NCBI GenBank assembly: GCA_013399305.1
Contig: VXAI01000274.1
Location: 498,341 to 562,340 of the forward strand
DNA: 64,000 nt
Source of the DNA: Rostratula benghalensis
Lineage: Eukaryota > Chordata > Aves > Charadriiformes > Rostratulidae
Reading direction: 5' to 3'
Both the position numbers and the translations under genes were made by a program. The notes below the pieces were generated by a model, which was given only the letters and a program-made list of their open reading frames with translations, did not search any database and was not told the origin of the DNA. This document shows, piece by piece, positions 1-13,100 of the stretch (position 1 is the first letter of the stretch; each line of letters starts with the position of its first letter).

Positions 1-3000
1 CGTCATTTGTAGGTTTGAGTTAGTAGTTTATTCATACGTGTTCCTCACTTCATGTTCCTCAGCAATCATCCTGGGTTGTCCTTAAGGTCTAGAAAACAAC
101 ACTAGACAAGTTTACAGTTTATTTGTATTTTCAAGGCTACCACCAACACAAGAAGATCTAGAATGTTTTTTATTTATTTATCAACTGACAGCTGAGATTC
201 TTAAACACTATTGCTGGGCAAGGGGTGAAAAATATTCGTGACTGACTGTGTGCAAAAGTTTTTCAAGGACGGCATTATCTTCAGCCCTGATCTTTGCTGC
301 CATCTTCTCTATCATTACCAGCTTTTCTGCATTGTTTTTGACTACCAGCTCTGTGTGCATTTTCTTCTGTTGATTTTACCATTGCTATAAAGCATGTCAT
401 ATTCCTACTCCTACTCAGCACTCCCACATCCACGTAGCCATTGTCTCACTCAGCCAACTCACTGTAACAGCAATTCAGAATGAGTCAGTTTTCTGCTCAA
501 AACCATGAACTTTCCCTAAAGTCGCTGCTTGCCAGGAAACAAAGCTTCATCCTGTGCATACGGTTTTATTCTTAAATATCTGAATCAACATCAGGAGTCC
601 ATTTTTTTCTTGAAACGGCCAAGGATGCAGGATGAACCACACTGCAAATGAGCCTGGTGCATCATCCTCCCCCAGGCTGGGCAGGGGACAGAGCTGCTCC
701 CTACACAGGAGACCCTGCCCCAGTCACCAAAGCCTGTGTCAGACGTAATATCAGGCCAGGGATGCTGGAGCAGGTCTCACAAGGTATGGCACCAGTTTCC
801 CATTTAGCAAGTATTAATAATTCGTGGAGGGAAAAGATTTCAGTTGATAAATAATGAATTAAGAAAAAAAAAAAAGTCTTTGTCGTTTTTCTTTTTGTTT
901 CTCTCTGCCATTTTCTCAAGTAATCTGTCAAATCACAGTAAAACCATTTAGGTCTAGCGATCACACATTATCAGTTTCTCCACTATATTAACAATTAACA
1001 GTGCAGTTTTGATGTTCTCATACATGAAGAATATTGCAGCTTTTGTTCAAAACAACAAAAAAATAGAAAAGGTCTTGTGAACTGCTTATGAGACACAACC
1101 TGTTAACATTTGCTGTAACTCTTTGGCAAGTTACTTGATCTCCCCTTCTTATTTTTCTTTTTATATTATCTTACCTTGGTCTAACAGAGTTTGATATAAA
1201 GATTAAAAGTACTTCAAGTATGGCAAGAGATACCAAAAATTAGTGTATTCTTTAAATGAAAAATACATTATTACATAATAAAATGATAGGGTTATAAAAT
1301 TATATAATTATGTAATAAAATACATATAATACAAATACTATCAATTGAGCACTGAAATGAAAGAAACAGAATATTTCAACTGCATTTCCATTTAAAAATA
1401 TTAAAAATTAACATGATTTGTAAATAGGCTTCCCTCAGGATTTAAAATATATTTTTAAAATGCTGCTCAACTTTTAAATTAATAGCATTTTACTGATAGT
1501 CTTTTGAGTGTCTTTTAATTTCTTTATTATCAAACCATAGGCAGTTGTTAGAACTTTTATGAGATCAGAAATGAGCAATATTTGAATATAAACCAACTTT
1601 AATATCTTCTGTTTTAAAGCACTGTATTGGGAAAACCTTTAACAAAATTGAATTCATTAGCTTAAGTTGTAACTACAATATAAACAGGCATATATTAAAT
1701 ACTATAATCACCCCGTCCTTGCAGTTACCTTTATGTTCATACTTACAATAAGGTAAATTTACAGCTCCACAGAAATTGCAGGCAGCTCAAAGCCTTGAAA
1801 CACTTGCAGCGTTAATGTAATTTAGCGCAAGCTGTTGTAAGAGCTGACTTCCCAGAGCCGTGGTGAGGGGTGATGGCTGTGGAGAGCAGGCATGGCTGGG
1901 GTAAGGCCACGGGGCCAGGGCAATGGGATGGTGCTTGTGGCAGTGGTGGGTCAGCAGGGACATTGACAGTCACTGCCTGGCTGGAGGAGATGGGAGCTAC
2001 TTGTGCTGCTTGTGTTGCTTTCTCAAGAAAGCACTGTGGCAGGAGACCAGCCCACACAGTGGGGAGAAGAGGAGAAAGTCCCCATGCCTTGCCCAAAGGA
2101 GAAGAGAGGTGAGAAAGGAGCATGAGCTCATCTGGTGCTTTCTTCTCCGTGCTTGGGCTCAGAACCCCGTTGATCAGGAATTACCCCACTACAGGTAAGA
2201 ATGAATGAACTCAGGATCTGCTTAGAAAGGAATCAATCAAAATTTCGTTCCAGTTTTGAGGACCAAATCATGCAGTGTTAAACACATTCAACCACTTGGT
2301 CCTTTAGGACAGATTCAACACCCTAAAACGTCATTGACTTGTCCACAGCAAATTAAATCAAATGTGTCACAAAAAGACTTGTTACCTACGCATGCTATTA
2401 CCATGAGATGTTGGAGAAGTCTCACATAGGAATAATTACTTTTAGTTGCTAAAACTTACGGGGCATTTAGGAAAAGGGATAAAGATGTGGAGAGAAAATA
2501 TTGAAAGGAGAAATAGAATCAGGCATCACTTGGAAACCTTTGCTCACAAAGCTATTATTGCTTAGACTATGAAAATACAGTTTACAGGTCTCTCATCCTC
2601 CAACTTTGTCTTTATTCATTGTTTCTTCACCACTTCTTCGTGTATTTGATCTTTATTCTCCCCCCTGCCTATGCCTCTTCATGGCTTGTTCTCACAACAG
2701 CAAGATATTTTATAGACAGTGCCATAGGCTTATTTGAATTTAAGGTAATGGAAGCAAATAACATTTTAGTGGCAGAGAAATGAGTCCAGAACACTTACGG
2801 CTTATGCTTTTATATATTGCTATACTGCAGTGTTAAAAATGATGGCCTGTAATTACTTTAAAATACAATTTCCACTTTCAACATGCTAGAAAATGCTTTC
2901 TACTAGGTGAACTCTTAGCTCTTGACCTCTGTTCTTGTGCACAGTTGTGAATAGCTATCTGGAAAGGTTGTACATATCGCTGCTCCTCCTGCATGTGCAT

Positions 3001-3695
3001 ATCATTACTGACACCAAGGACTGCATAGGAGTGACCCTTTAATGCCCCTGCACTGGGCAAACTGTATTTCATTTTTAATTCAATATGGAATAGGATTTAA
3101 TAATGGTCTCAGAATGAATTTGGGAAGGAATGTAGAGTCTAAACGAGGAGAAATCATTCACTGAAAAACATTCAGATAACACACAGTTTTATCAACTCTG
3201 GCAATTTTACTACTATGCAAATGAGAAATTTGCATGGTGATGTGTTTTTTGGAAAAATTATTTGCAGCACACAGTCTTAAAAATATCCCTATATACAAGT
3301 TCCTATATTAATTCAATGAAAGTCTTTATTCATGTCATTGCTATTCTTTTAAAGGGTATATGCAATCACTTAAATACCTATATTTCCTTATTATCATTAT
3401 TTTTGGTGTATTCAGTGAAAGAATTTAAGACTGCATCAACTAAACTTGCTATAAAATATTCCACTGGAAATATTCAATCTAGCACTTAAAAACATTTCAT
3501 CCTCATAAAAACAGACTGCTAATGAGATCACATAGTTCTGAATAAGAGCCAGAAATAAAATCAGACTAATCTAATAACTTCTTCATGAAAATTTTAACAA
3601 AAGACAAATTAATTTAGTTAAATTAAGTATGCTCATAGACTAGGGTAAGAAACTTCAGAATGGTCCATTCACTTTTCTCTAGTAAACTAAGTAGA
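1..3695. other. 5' flank, no gene recognised
   Basis: Mostly AT-rich, single-copy-looking sequence. Open frames are short and resemble no family I know. Positions 1200-1700 are very AT-rich; 1810-2190 is a GC-richer island-like patch, with overlapping open frames on both strands but no recognisable domain or splice pattern. Confidence 0.5.
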
Positions 3696-4335
3696 AATCA
3701 CAGATATCACAAAATGGCTGAGGCTGGAAAGGACCTCTGGAAATTGCCTGGTTCAAACTCCGTGATCGGAGTTGAGTCATCTACTTAGGGCTACTCAGGA
3801 CTGGGTCTAAGTGATTTTTTAATACCTCCAAGGAGGGAGACTCCATACCCTTTTTTGGGCAACCTGTGCCAGTGCTTGTTCCACCCTGACAGTCAGAGTT
3901 TCCTGATGTTCAGACAGAAGCTCCTGTGTTTCAGTTTATGCCCATTGCCTCTGGTCCTGTCACTGGGCGTCACTGGTAAAAGTCTGGCTCCATCTGCTTT
4001 GGACCCTCCCTTTAGCTACTTATACACATTGATAAGATCCTCCTGAGTCTGCTCTCAGCTTGTTCTCTTACGAAGGATACTCCAGTGTCTTAATCATCTT
4101 TGTGGCCCAGCACTGAACCCAAGACTCCAGAGGTGTTCCACCAGCACTGAGCAGAGCTGAAGGAACTTGATGGCAACATGCTTTCTCAGTACAGCCCAGA
4201 AGGCTGTTGTCTTTCTCTGCCATGGGGGTACACTGCTGGCACATGGTTAGGTAGTTGTCCACCACGACCCTTAGGATCTTCTCTGTAAAGCTGTTTTCTG
4301 GTCAGCCCATGAGAGCATGAAGAGGATTATGTACA
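3696..4335 (-). repeat. CR1 LINE 3'-end fragment (antisense)
   Basis: The plus strand reads as the reverse complement of an avian CR1 3' end. It starts with a degenerate ATCACAAAATGGCTGAGG, then GGAAAGGACCTCTGG, GTTTCCTGATGTTCAGACAG, TGCCCATTGCCTCTGGTCCT, TATACACATTGATAAGATCC, CTTAATCATCTTTGTGGCCC and a GTTGTCCACCACGACCC segment. These follow the order of the terminal part of a CR1-Y-like element. It is divergent, with several small deletions, so it is an old insertion. Confidence 0.85.
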
Positions 4336-7300
4336 AGCAATAGCGCAGGGGATATGGCTGTGAGCTGATGTGGAACCTGAACAACCTTGTTATACTCATA
4401 TTGAGTCTCTCAATACTTTATTGTGTTGGTGATGCCTTGATTCTAGGGGAGGTGAAAAGCTAGTTGGCAGTTCTCTTCCCCCTCCACCACCTCACCTGCC
4501 AGGGCACAGCCCTCTCTTCCCCCTTATCATGAGTAATACCGAGACTGGCAGAGCCTGCTCCCATTAAGGGGCATCCCGTAAGCAGTACTGCAAAAAAGTG
4601 TCACAGTTTGCAGCATGGTGGACTTAGTAGTGGCACCTGGTAGAGGAGATGAAGAGCTAGAGGGAAGCCAGCTGATGCACAACTTGCTTGTGCTGTATTG
4701 GGAACCCGTGAGACAGGGCCAGATGAAAAATATCTCATCTATTTGCAGGATTTTTCAGGTCTGGCAACAGAGAAAACATCGTGGATGCTACTGTCATCCC
4801 CTTCTCCTTCCTGCTCCTTGGTTTTCCCGTTTCTCAGCTTATCTTTAAGCTGTTTTCCATGGCTTGCTACCTCCAAGAAAGCTAAAGGGAAAATCCATCT
4901 GAGTAACCTGTGGACACATCTATTTGTACAAGGATTTGTACAAGGTTTCTATTTCAGCTGGTTTGAGGGGTTATTTTGTTTTATTAAACTGGAAAACAGC
5001 TCATGTGGGAAAACCAGCATTTTGCACATGTAATTAGGAAGGTAGGATGCTCTGTTTCTGGAGGTGCAGAGTCAAGGGCTGGGAGATTTTGGCACTTACT
5101 GAAACAAATCTCTTGAACGCCTGAAATTGCTCCTGAATATTTTTTGATCACAGCATGAACTCAGTAATAAAGAAGTCCCTTGGGAGAGAAAACATTTGGA
5201 TTCAAATATTAATATCATTTGGCTGGGAACTGGTTATCTCCCAAGCTAGAGCTATTATGTTTCTCATTTATAAACTTTTCTTCTGGCTTGTGGAAAGAGT
5301 GAGAATTGGGGTTGCCTTCTGCAAACAGGGTGCCAAGCCCTGCTCCAGGCAGAAGCAACAGTTGTTCCCACTCCGGCCAGGGATAATCTCCCTTTAAGGC
5401 TCCAATGTGACTTTTGATTTTGGTCCCAGACCCTTCATTTTGCTGCTCTTTCAACTAACTCCTTTTCTTGACTCCTGTAGGTATCACTGGCATATGCTGT
5501 GATTGCAGACCCTGGCACTGCCCATCAGTTGAGATATGCCAGAAACCAGCATCAGTTCTGCTAACACAGGGAAAGGAACAGGTTTATTTCACTGTGTCCA
5601 TTTTATTGCCCTGGTTTGTGGAGATCAAAAGGAGCTGTATCTACAACCAAATGGCTTTTCTTCTTTTTTGAAAGGGTTCTGAAATTTTATTCTACTTCGG
5701 ATAGAGACAGAAGTCTTTCTCTCCATTTTGTGCTTTGTAACCAATGGCTGGGGTTTTTGGATGTAGCACATGCATAAAAACGTAAATTTCTTTCATTCAT
5801 TGTCCAAAACCCAAAGTTTCAGAAATTAGAAGGTCTCGGAGCCCTGATATGGGCAAGTGACAATAACCAGAGAAGAATAAGTCAATACTTGCTATACCAT
5901 AGCTAATTCTGCCAGCTGCATCACAAGTGTTTTGGTAACTGCATGAACAACAATTCTTGTTGTTTAAGCCCACTTCTGGGGCCAAGAACTTCACTTTTCT
6001 ATTAAAAAATAAATACACTGAAAAAAAGCTGTAAATGAGAGGCTAGATGCCCTTGAAGTCTTAGTACTCAGTCAGCACTCTCTCCTAGACTGCACACTCT
6101 TTTTAAAAAAATACATAAATTTTAGAAAAATCTGATGCTTCTTGAATCTTTGGCACTAACAAGGCTGATATTACATTAGTCTTTTAGAGCTTTAGGGACT
6201 TTTTCAATGTTTCAAATTGCAAAACAGTTATCCCATCCACAATGTTAGTGCAGTTCATAAAAACAATAATAATCCATTAACATTAATGAGGTAGTTAAAT
6301 TTAAAAAAAAACCAACAGTATAAGAAAATCTCTAAAAATCACATTCCTGTTTTTCTGCCACTAGTCCCTCTGCAACTGTTTATAGAAATTCAGTAAGTTT
6401 CTTTTACAAAGCTAGAATCAGAGCATTGAAGAAAACTAAAGCTGAACCTTGGCCTCTTTTCCTTCAGAATTGTCTTTTAACAGAAAGGAAAAAAAAAAAA
6501 AAAAAAGAGAGAACTAAAAGGAAAAGGTTTGCACTCTAGCAGCTTCAGCAGCTTCCCTCCACAAAAGTTGAATGGTTTAACAAATAATCTTGTTCGGTTT
6601 CTTCATCCATTCAACAGAGACAAATCTGCCTCTCATTTCTTAAACATCGTTGGGAAACTTTATGTAGAAATAATGTGAAAACTAGGGAACACAGCAACGC
6701 CACCATTTTGTACGGTCTAACACAGAGCCTACACTCTGATACAGTCAGCAATTCTATGGCTGTCAGTTGGTCTGCACAATTAAAGCAACCTGATCCCCTG
6801 GATCACGTGTTTACCTACTTCCATCTCTATCTGCAGCACAGCAAGGCTTAGCAAGCTCACCCAGGATCCTCTCAGACATAAAGTCAAGCACACAGAAAGA
6901 CTACGAGAGGGTTAGGGCAGAGTTCAGAGTCAAATGAGATGATTTTGCCTTTGAGAAAAAGGGCATGCATACCTAATGGCGAAATTAGGATAGCCTAGCC
7001 AAATGAAATACACGTAGGTATATGTATACAGCCTCATGTTAATAATTAATTTGTCTCGTAAAGGGTAAGCACTGCTGAAAGTACTTAAAAAAAATTACTA
7101 ACAACTTCACATAGTGGTTGCTGTCAAATAGAATAGAACAAACTGCGATTGAGATCTGTAGCAGTAATTGATATAAACATTGACATTAATGCTGAGATAC
7201 TTACATGGAAGAATTCAGCACCTCATAAACCTCTTTCCATGCAAAAACTGACCTTTTAAGCTAATGACAGAGTTGCCTGTCTCGTGCACGGGGACTCGGA

Positions 7301-7691
7301 GCATACCCGTCGCTGCTTTTTTCCGAACTGCCAGAACAAATCCTTTTTCTATGTCCTTTTTAGGACAGTTGCAGCTCATGATAATGATAAAACAATAACA
7401 AAAAGGAATACAGTTAGCTCTTTAATCAATAAAACGTCCTTTCCTGAGTCTTGTCTGAATAGTTTGTGCTAGAAATTGGCTGAGATCACTGCAAATCAGT
7501 ATAATAAAATAATGATGACCAGCTCCTTTGTAGAAAATGAAGCAATAAAGAGCTTTTGTGCTAGCTTTATGTTTTTATTAATAGATACCATACTGGAGAC
7601 CACACACATTACTGTTATATATGAGAAAAAACATAACTGTTTCAATAGACAAAAACTAGAGTGCAGTTGATTCATCGGCTCCTTTAAGAGG
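4336..7691. other. 5' flank, no gene recognised
   Basis: No recognisable coding exon or repeat family. It includes a GC-richer patch at about 4430-4620 and an 18-base A run at 6489-6506. Open frames here lack family motifs and look like chance. Confidence 0.45.
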
Positions 7692-7992
7692 ACTGGCATC
7701 TGGACCACATGCACTTCAAAGTCAAATGCTATACTGAGATGTACTGCTTTGAAGTACAGCTGCTGATCCAGACAAATTTTGGAGCCTAAACCAGCATATG
7801 AATCTGCTGTACTCTGAAAAAAAAATCTATTTCAGATGCCAGTTTTGACTCATTTTAGAAAATTGCTGTCTGGATCGGCTGAACTTCAAAGCAGAACATC
7901 GCAGTGCAGCATTTTCCTTTGAAGTGTAGCTAATCCAGATAGTGAGTTTTCTCCCTCCTCCCCTTTTTTTAAGTAGCTAAAATTGGCATCTG
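7692..7992. repeat. Cluster of imperfect palindromes, possible MITE relic
   Basis: Two neighbouring inverted repeats share the same arms. Unit 1 has arms 7699-7721 and 7747-7772 (core ACTTCAAAG / CTTTGAAGT). Unit 2 has arms 7868-7891 and 7917-7940 with the same core and TCTGGAT ends. Unit 1 is also enclosed by an 11-bp perfect inverted repeat, ACTGGCATCTG at 7692-7702 and CAGATGCCAGT at 7833-7843; TGGCATCTG recurs at 7984-7992. The structure looks like a non-autonomous DNA transposon or its internally duplicated remnant. I do not recognise the family and saw no clear target-site duplication. Confidence 0.5.
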
Positions 7993-10072
7993 ACCTTACC
8001 AGTATTTCTTCTCACCCTCTGCACATTCTTCTTCCCTTCTCCCTTATTTCTTTTTCTTTTGACCTCTCTGGAAAAAAAAGCTAAACAGAAATACTCACTG
8101 TCTCGTTAGCTCCTGCATTACCAAAGTTACTCCAAAGAGGGTGGTTGTGGGAATAGCCTGTATCAAGTCATGTAATGGACAGTGGCCAATTACTGCTTGT
8201 CATAAAGTTTGTTAATAAATTATGCCTAAATTTACCATCAAAGAAAAATAAAGCCCAAAATAAATTCCTCATAAATGCTTGTATTCAGAGGATTTGTAAC
8301 CACATTTCCATTCCTGCTAACTCATATTAATGATCATTAGCACTAGTTTAAAAAGTAGCTGAGCTTAATAGCATTTCAACTATAAGATATTCTAAGCTAT
8401 TTTGTCACAGAAAGGTCTCCCATGCAGCCAAATTAGGAAGGCCTTAAGAAAATGGTTTTACTGGAGAAGGAACAAGATTACCACAGGCAGAATTTGCACA
8501 GCTTCTGGTAAGGGGAGCCAAAGGTAAATGCAGAGTGCTCACCAGATCAAAACAAAAGTGGAGGTAAGACCTGGCTGTCCAGGAGGACCTTCCTGCAGTG
8601 GAGTTGACCATGTTTTAAAACAATCTCTTCCTTACTCAAACTGTTGCCAGTTCCATGATGTTAAGGGAGGCCGAGGAAGGGATTTTTCCCTGGAGAAGTG
8701 CAGAAAGGTGAATAAATTATTCTTCTCTCTTAGTAAAAGCAAATCAGAAAGTGTGTTCTTCGTGTTGAATACAATCATGATGCTGGCTGCTTTAATATCC
8801 ATCTACTAAAGAAACGTCTTGAACAGATGAACAACATTCTCTATTACACTGACCTGTCAAAAGGTTTTGATCTTGCTGAGAGGTACTGAATCCTGCTGAC
8901 TCATTTTGCAGGTGCCTTGTTAGATCCTTGCAGGAGAAAACCTCAGAGGAGAAGGGAGTAGGCTGAACAGTCCCAGGACAAACCTGGAGGTACAGGAACA
9001 TCTGTTTTTATAAATAAACACAAATCCTGGAAAAACAAAACAAAACAAAAACCCCAAACCATAAGCTTTAGCCTTGGAAAGTATTTGTGGGTTGTATTTG
9101 GATGAGGTTTATATTTCCTGAGCACCCTAAGTCCTGCCAAAGTAATGTCACTTTGCAGACAAAATGTGGGAGCAGGGTCTGGAGTACAAGGAGAGCCACA
9201 GCTGCTGCCAGGCTGCTCAAGCCACATACACAAGGAAGGGACACATTTTTTCCTAACCCCTCTGTGCTCAGACCTCTGGAATGGGCATCCTCTCCTCACC
9301 TTGTAGGTCATGGGTGAAGGCAGCTGGTGTTTGTGAAGCTTGACAGAGAAGCTCGAGAGGACATTAATTGTTACTTCTCCCCTCCTAGTGGGGAGGGAAG
9401 GAAGTAGGATTTGTGTCCTTACACTGAACAATGTAAACAGTAGAAAGAAAAAATAACTGCTTATTTTATGACTGCAGCCATATGAATGAATAACTACCAT
9501 GTATTTTAACATTGGCATAATCTAGATTCACAATAAATCCAGATGAATGTTATAGGGCCACCCTTTATTTTGACAGCTCCTGACTTCTGACTGGGTGACT
9601 GCCACTCCCAAGATATTTTAGAAATGTTTCTGTCTGATGCACACGTAAGGGATAATACCGTTTTCTACTAAATTAAAAAAAAATAAATAAATAAACCAAA
9701 TCATGGGGAAACGCTGAACTCTGTTCAAACTGCACAGATAATGCAAATGCACCCAAATACATGCTAGTACAAGAGGACGATTTAATGACAGCATCTCTCA
9801 TTTGCTGAGAAATAACTCTGGAGAGAGAAAGGACTGGGCAATGACCAGCATTTTATTTACACAGGTCATGAGACATGTCACTTGGGTGATCTGTTCCTGT
9901 CAGGGAGCCCTTAATTAGAAAATTCCTAGAGAGAGCTCTTGCTCCCACTAGGTGCTTATTAAAATCTAAAGACAAAAGGAGTTAGTAGTAAAGCCTGAGG
10001 AATGGACGGAGAACTCAGGTTACACTGGAAGGCAAGAGTCAGCTGCTGCTAGCGTAGGGAGAGGCACTCAGG
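7993..10072. other. Proximal 5' flank of NOX3
   Basis: Presumably carries the NOX3 promoter and 5' UTR, but I could not fix a transcription start or a convincing TATA box. It contains an AAAAC-type A-rich stretch at about 9030-9053. A GAGTCAGC at about 10036, just before the ATG, resembles an AP-1/MAF half-site. The minus-strand open frame at 8943-9518 has no recognisable domain. Confidence 0.4.
8328..8339. promoter_or_regulatory. TAATGATCATTA palindrome, possible homeodomain site
   Basis: A perfect 12-bp palindrome with two divergent TAAT cores, typical of dimeric homeodomain binding. It lies in an AT-rich block (about 8140-8360) that also has CCAATTA and other TAAT-type motifs, 1.7 kb upstream of the NOX3 ATG. 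Function is only inferred. Confidence 0.25.
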
Positions 10073-10117
10073 ATGGGATGCTGGATTTTGAATGAAAAAC
10101 TCTCAGTGCTGTTTTTA
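10073..10117 (+). CDS. NOX3: NOX3 exon 1 (codons 1-15)
   Basis: A 45-nt coding exon reading [15 protein letters not shown], close to human NOX3 [11 protein letters not shown]. The donor is GTGAGT at 10118 and the phase is 0, as in CYBB exon 1 (also 45 nt). The ATG context has A at -3 and G at +4, a strong Kozak match. Human NOX3 starts with two Met residues; here the preceding codon is AGG, so only one Met is present. The exon encodes the cytosolic N-terminus and the beginning of transmembrane helix 1. Any 5' UTR and promoter lie just upstream, and I cannot define their limit. Confidence 0.93.
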
Positions 10118-13100
10118 GTGAGTATTTTTAGCACTTAAAAAATCTAATTGGATATATATAAATATTTTAAGCTTGTTTAAAAGACATTTTATGGTTTGCT
10201 TACAGTAATACTTGCAAGCTTAATGTAAAACTTGTTATAAAATATTCAGCAGCCTTTTATAACTAGTCTTAAAAACAATTTAAAGTCTTACTGTTTTATT
10301 TTTAATTATTTTTAAGTCTGTGTACTTTAGTCCTCAGACAAAGGGAACAGGAGTTTGCAATTGTAATTGAAATTATATTCTGAACTATTTTCAAAGGCTT
10401 TGGTGAGTTGAGTATGGAGGGCAGAGAAAGGAATTTCTCAGCTCCTAACTCCTTCCATTACTGGAATTCTTTAATTTTATATTTTATTGCCTTTTTAGAG
10501 ACCAGGCTAAGCCCTGTGTTTAAGATCAAGTTTACCATCACACAGTAAATGTCATCTATATCCTCTGCTGGGGATGTGGGGATAGGACTGTAATCCTGCG
10601 TTTGCTAAGATAGCCTCATTCCAGCAAGCATTTGTGATTTCTATCATCTGCGATCAACAACTGCATTGCACACTGATTTTTAAGTACCTCTCAGACATTT
10701 CTAAAAGTATAACCATAACCAGTTTTATACGCATTAAAAAATACTGTAAGTATCACTAACCTGTAGCCTATCTGCTTGGCAGCTGGTGTGGCTGGGACTG
10801 AATTTCTATTTGTTTATTGACACCTTCCACTGGTATGAAGACGAAGATGCTTATATTTATACACGGATTATGCTGGGAGTAAGTACGAATTTGATTGTTA
10901 AAGAGCTCCACAAGAAGAATGTATGCATAGTCCGATATTTTTACATCCTTCATAATAGTATTTTTGATGCTTCAACAGTATTTTACCCATATAAGAGTTT
11001 CATGTTAATAAAGTATTTTCTTTCTTTTGCTCTTCCTATAGCAAGCTTGTAATTTAATTTTTAAATTTATACTATTATATCTACAGTCAACCCTGGCTTG
11101 GGCAAGAGCTTCTGCAACGTGCCTTAATTTCAACTGCATGCTAATCCTGTTACCAGTCAGTAGAAACCTTATTTCATTCTTAAGAGGAGCAAGCATTGTA
11201 AGTACCCATATTATCCTCCCTTTTTTTATTTTTGTAGTTTAGCAGTATTATCCATATCAAACCTTTTCCAAGGAATTTTAATTTCTGATAGAGAAGTCTA
11301 CACACTGTTGCCTAGTTATTAACATTTAAATTGTCATTATTCATGACTGAAGAGAAACAAATGGCTTGTTTAACGCACTGCTCTGAATGCAACACTGATT
11401 TTGGCAGCCAGTGCATAGCATGGTGTCATGAAGTGACAAGTGAGGAGCTGCAAAAAGCGGACGTAATAACGCAACTTGGCCAAATGGAGAAAGTACGCAT
11501 CCATCATGTGATACCCTCTGTAGCTGTAAAGTGAAAATTGGAGAGAGAAAATGTACAGATAGATAAAACTGTCATAAAGAGAATAAGGAACACATTTAAA
11601 ACCTTCTGTCTGAGTGGCCACCATTCAGATCTTCCTTTCTTGTAAATCTGTGTTTTTGTAATGGAGTGGTCATCTGCTCAGAGGCATTTACATCAACCTC
11701 AGCATCACACATAGGAAGTATTTAAGGCTTTAGCTGTACTGCCTATAGCTTCGACTTGAAGAGAATTATTATAGTAAAAGCAATTCCAATAACACATGTT
11801 TGGGTAAAAAAATCACTGATCACTTCATGACTCCAACAAAAACAGGAATTTAGGAATCATAACTTTAATTTATTTTATTATAAGCTGGTTTTTATTTCAG
11901 TTCTGACTTTTTTTCTTTCCTTCAGAGTTAGAGTTGAATTTCCAGCAGTCTTTAGGCTGGGAATCAACACTGTGTGTAATTGCTTGAGTTCAGGATATGA
12001 GCTTTTAAGAAAAAAAAAAGTCTTGTGAGACTTCTGAGCCGGTTTGTGCATTAGCATAAAATATTTGCACACCTACTTAGGTGCTGAGTAAGAACTCAGA
12101 GAACTGGAACTCTTCTTACAGATAACCAGTATTTTGCTCTTCTGGACAATATTCTGCTCTTGAGGAGCGTGGTACAGAGCAATTTGATGGGCTCCAGCAT
12201 GGAGTGAGTGACTCTATGACTCCAGTGACTCCCAAGGAGGTGCTGTGACTAGGCATTGCACCCCGCAGTGCTCCAGAGGTTTGGAAGATTTATGAGCGGG
12301 GAAACAGCATGGATAAATGCCAGGATCTTTGGCATGGCACTCTGCCAGGTGGAGCGAGCAATGGCAGACACCCTGAGCACCGTTCCGAGACTGAATTCAG
12401 TCCGTGAGGTTCTGTCTGGGTTCCAGCAGGGAGTGTTAGTTTTGGCTGATAGCCCCAGGCTGGCTCCCAGCAGGCAGAGACACCCAGCTGGCTGTGAGCA
12501 ACGCCACCCTCCAACACTTTCAAATGTTGGGGAGACGGCTCCGTGACACATAAGTGAGCAGCCACCTGAGGTCTAGACAGCCCCACCATCCTGGGGCGTG
12601 CATTTCATGGAGGCTGTGAGAATGTTTTCATTGCAAAATCGGCTTTGCCAGCGGTTCAGCTGTGCTCCTGCAGCTAAACCTAAGCTTGCAAAGCAGTGGT
12701 GGCCCAGCCTGGTGGCCTTATGCCAGCAAATCAGCTAATTACCAGCCCAGAAAAAAACACTCAGAAATCACAGCTAAATGTAGCAGAGTTTTATCAAAGC
12801 TGGTTTTGAGCCCCTTCATAGGCTGAATACCTTAAGTAACACTGGAGCATCACTATGCCAAAAACCTGAGCCCTAAATTTAAGTTTAACCCAAAACTTCC
12901 ACTGAATTCATGCAACATTCCCTTTTGAAATGTATTGAACTTCTCTCTTTTCCTCTCCAAAATGTGAGCTGTAAATGGTAATAGGAATGATATAAAACAA
13001 GGTCTGTTTTTTCACCAAGTGCAGTGGAGGAGCACTGAGGAGACAGCTTGACAAAAACATCACATTTCACAAGATGGTTGCCTATGGAATAGCTGTAAAT

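Noticed and set aside
8943..9518. 191-codon minus-strand open frame
   Set aside because: No recognisable domain, low-complexity Phe-rich segments, and it overlaps an unrelated plus-strand open frame. No splice or Kozak support. Most likely chance.
12249..12589. Overlapping open frames of about 100 codons on both strands in intron 3
   Set aside because: A GC-rich patch lowers stop-codon frequency in all frames at once. The translations resemble no family.
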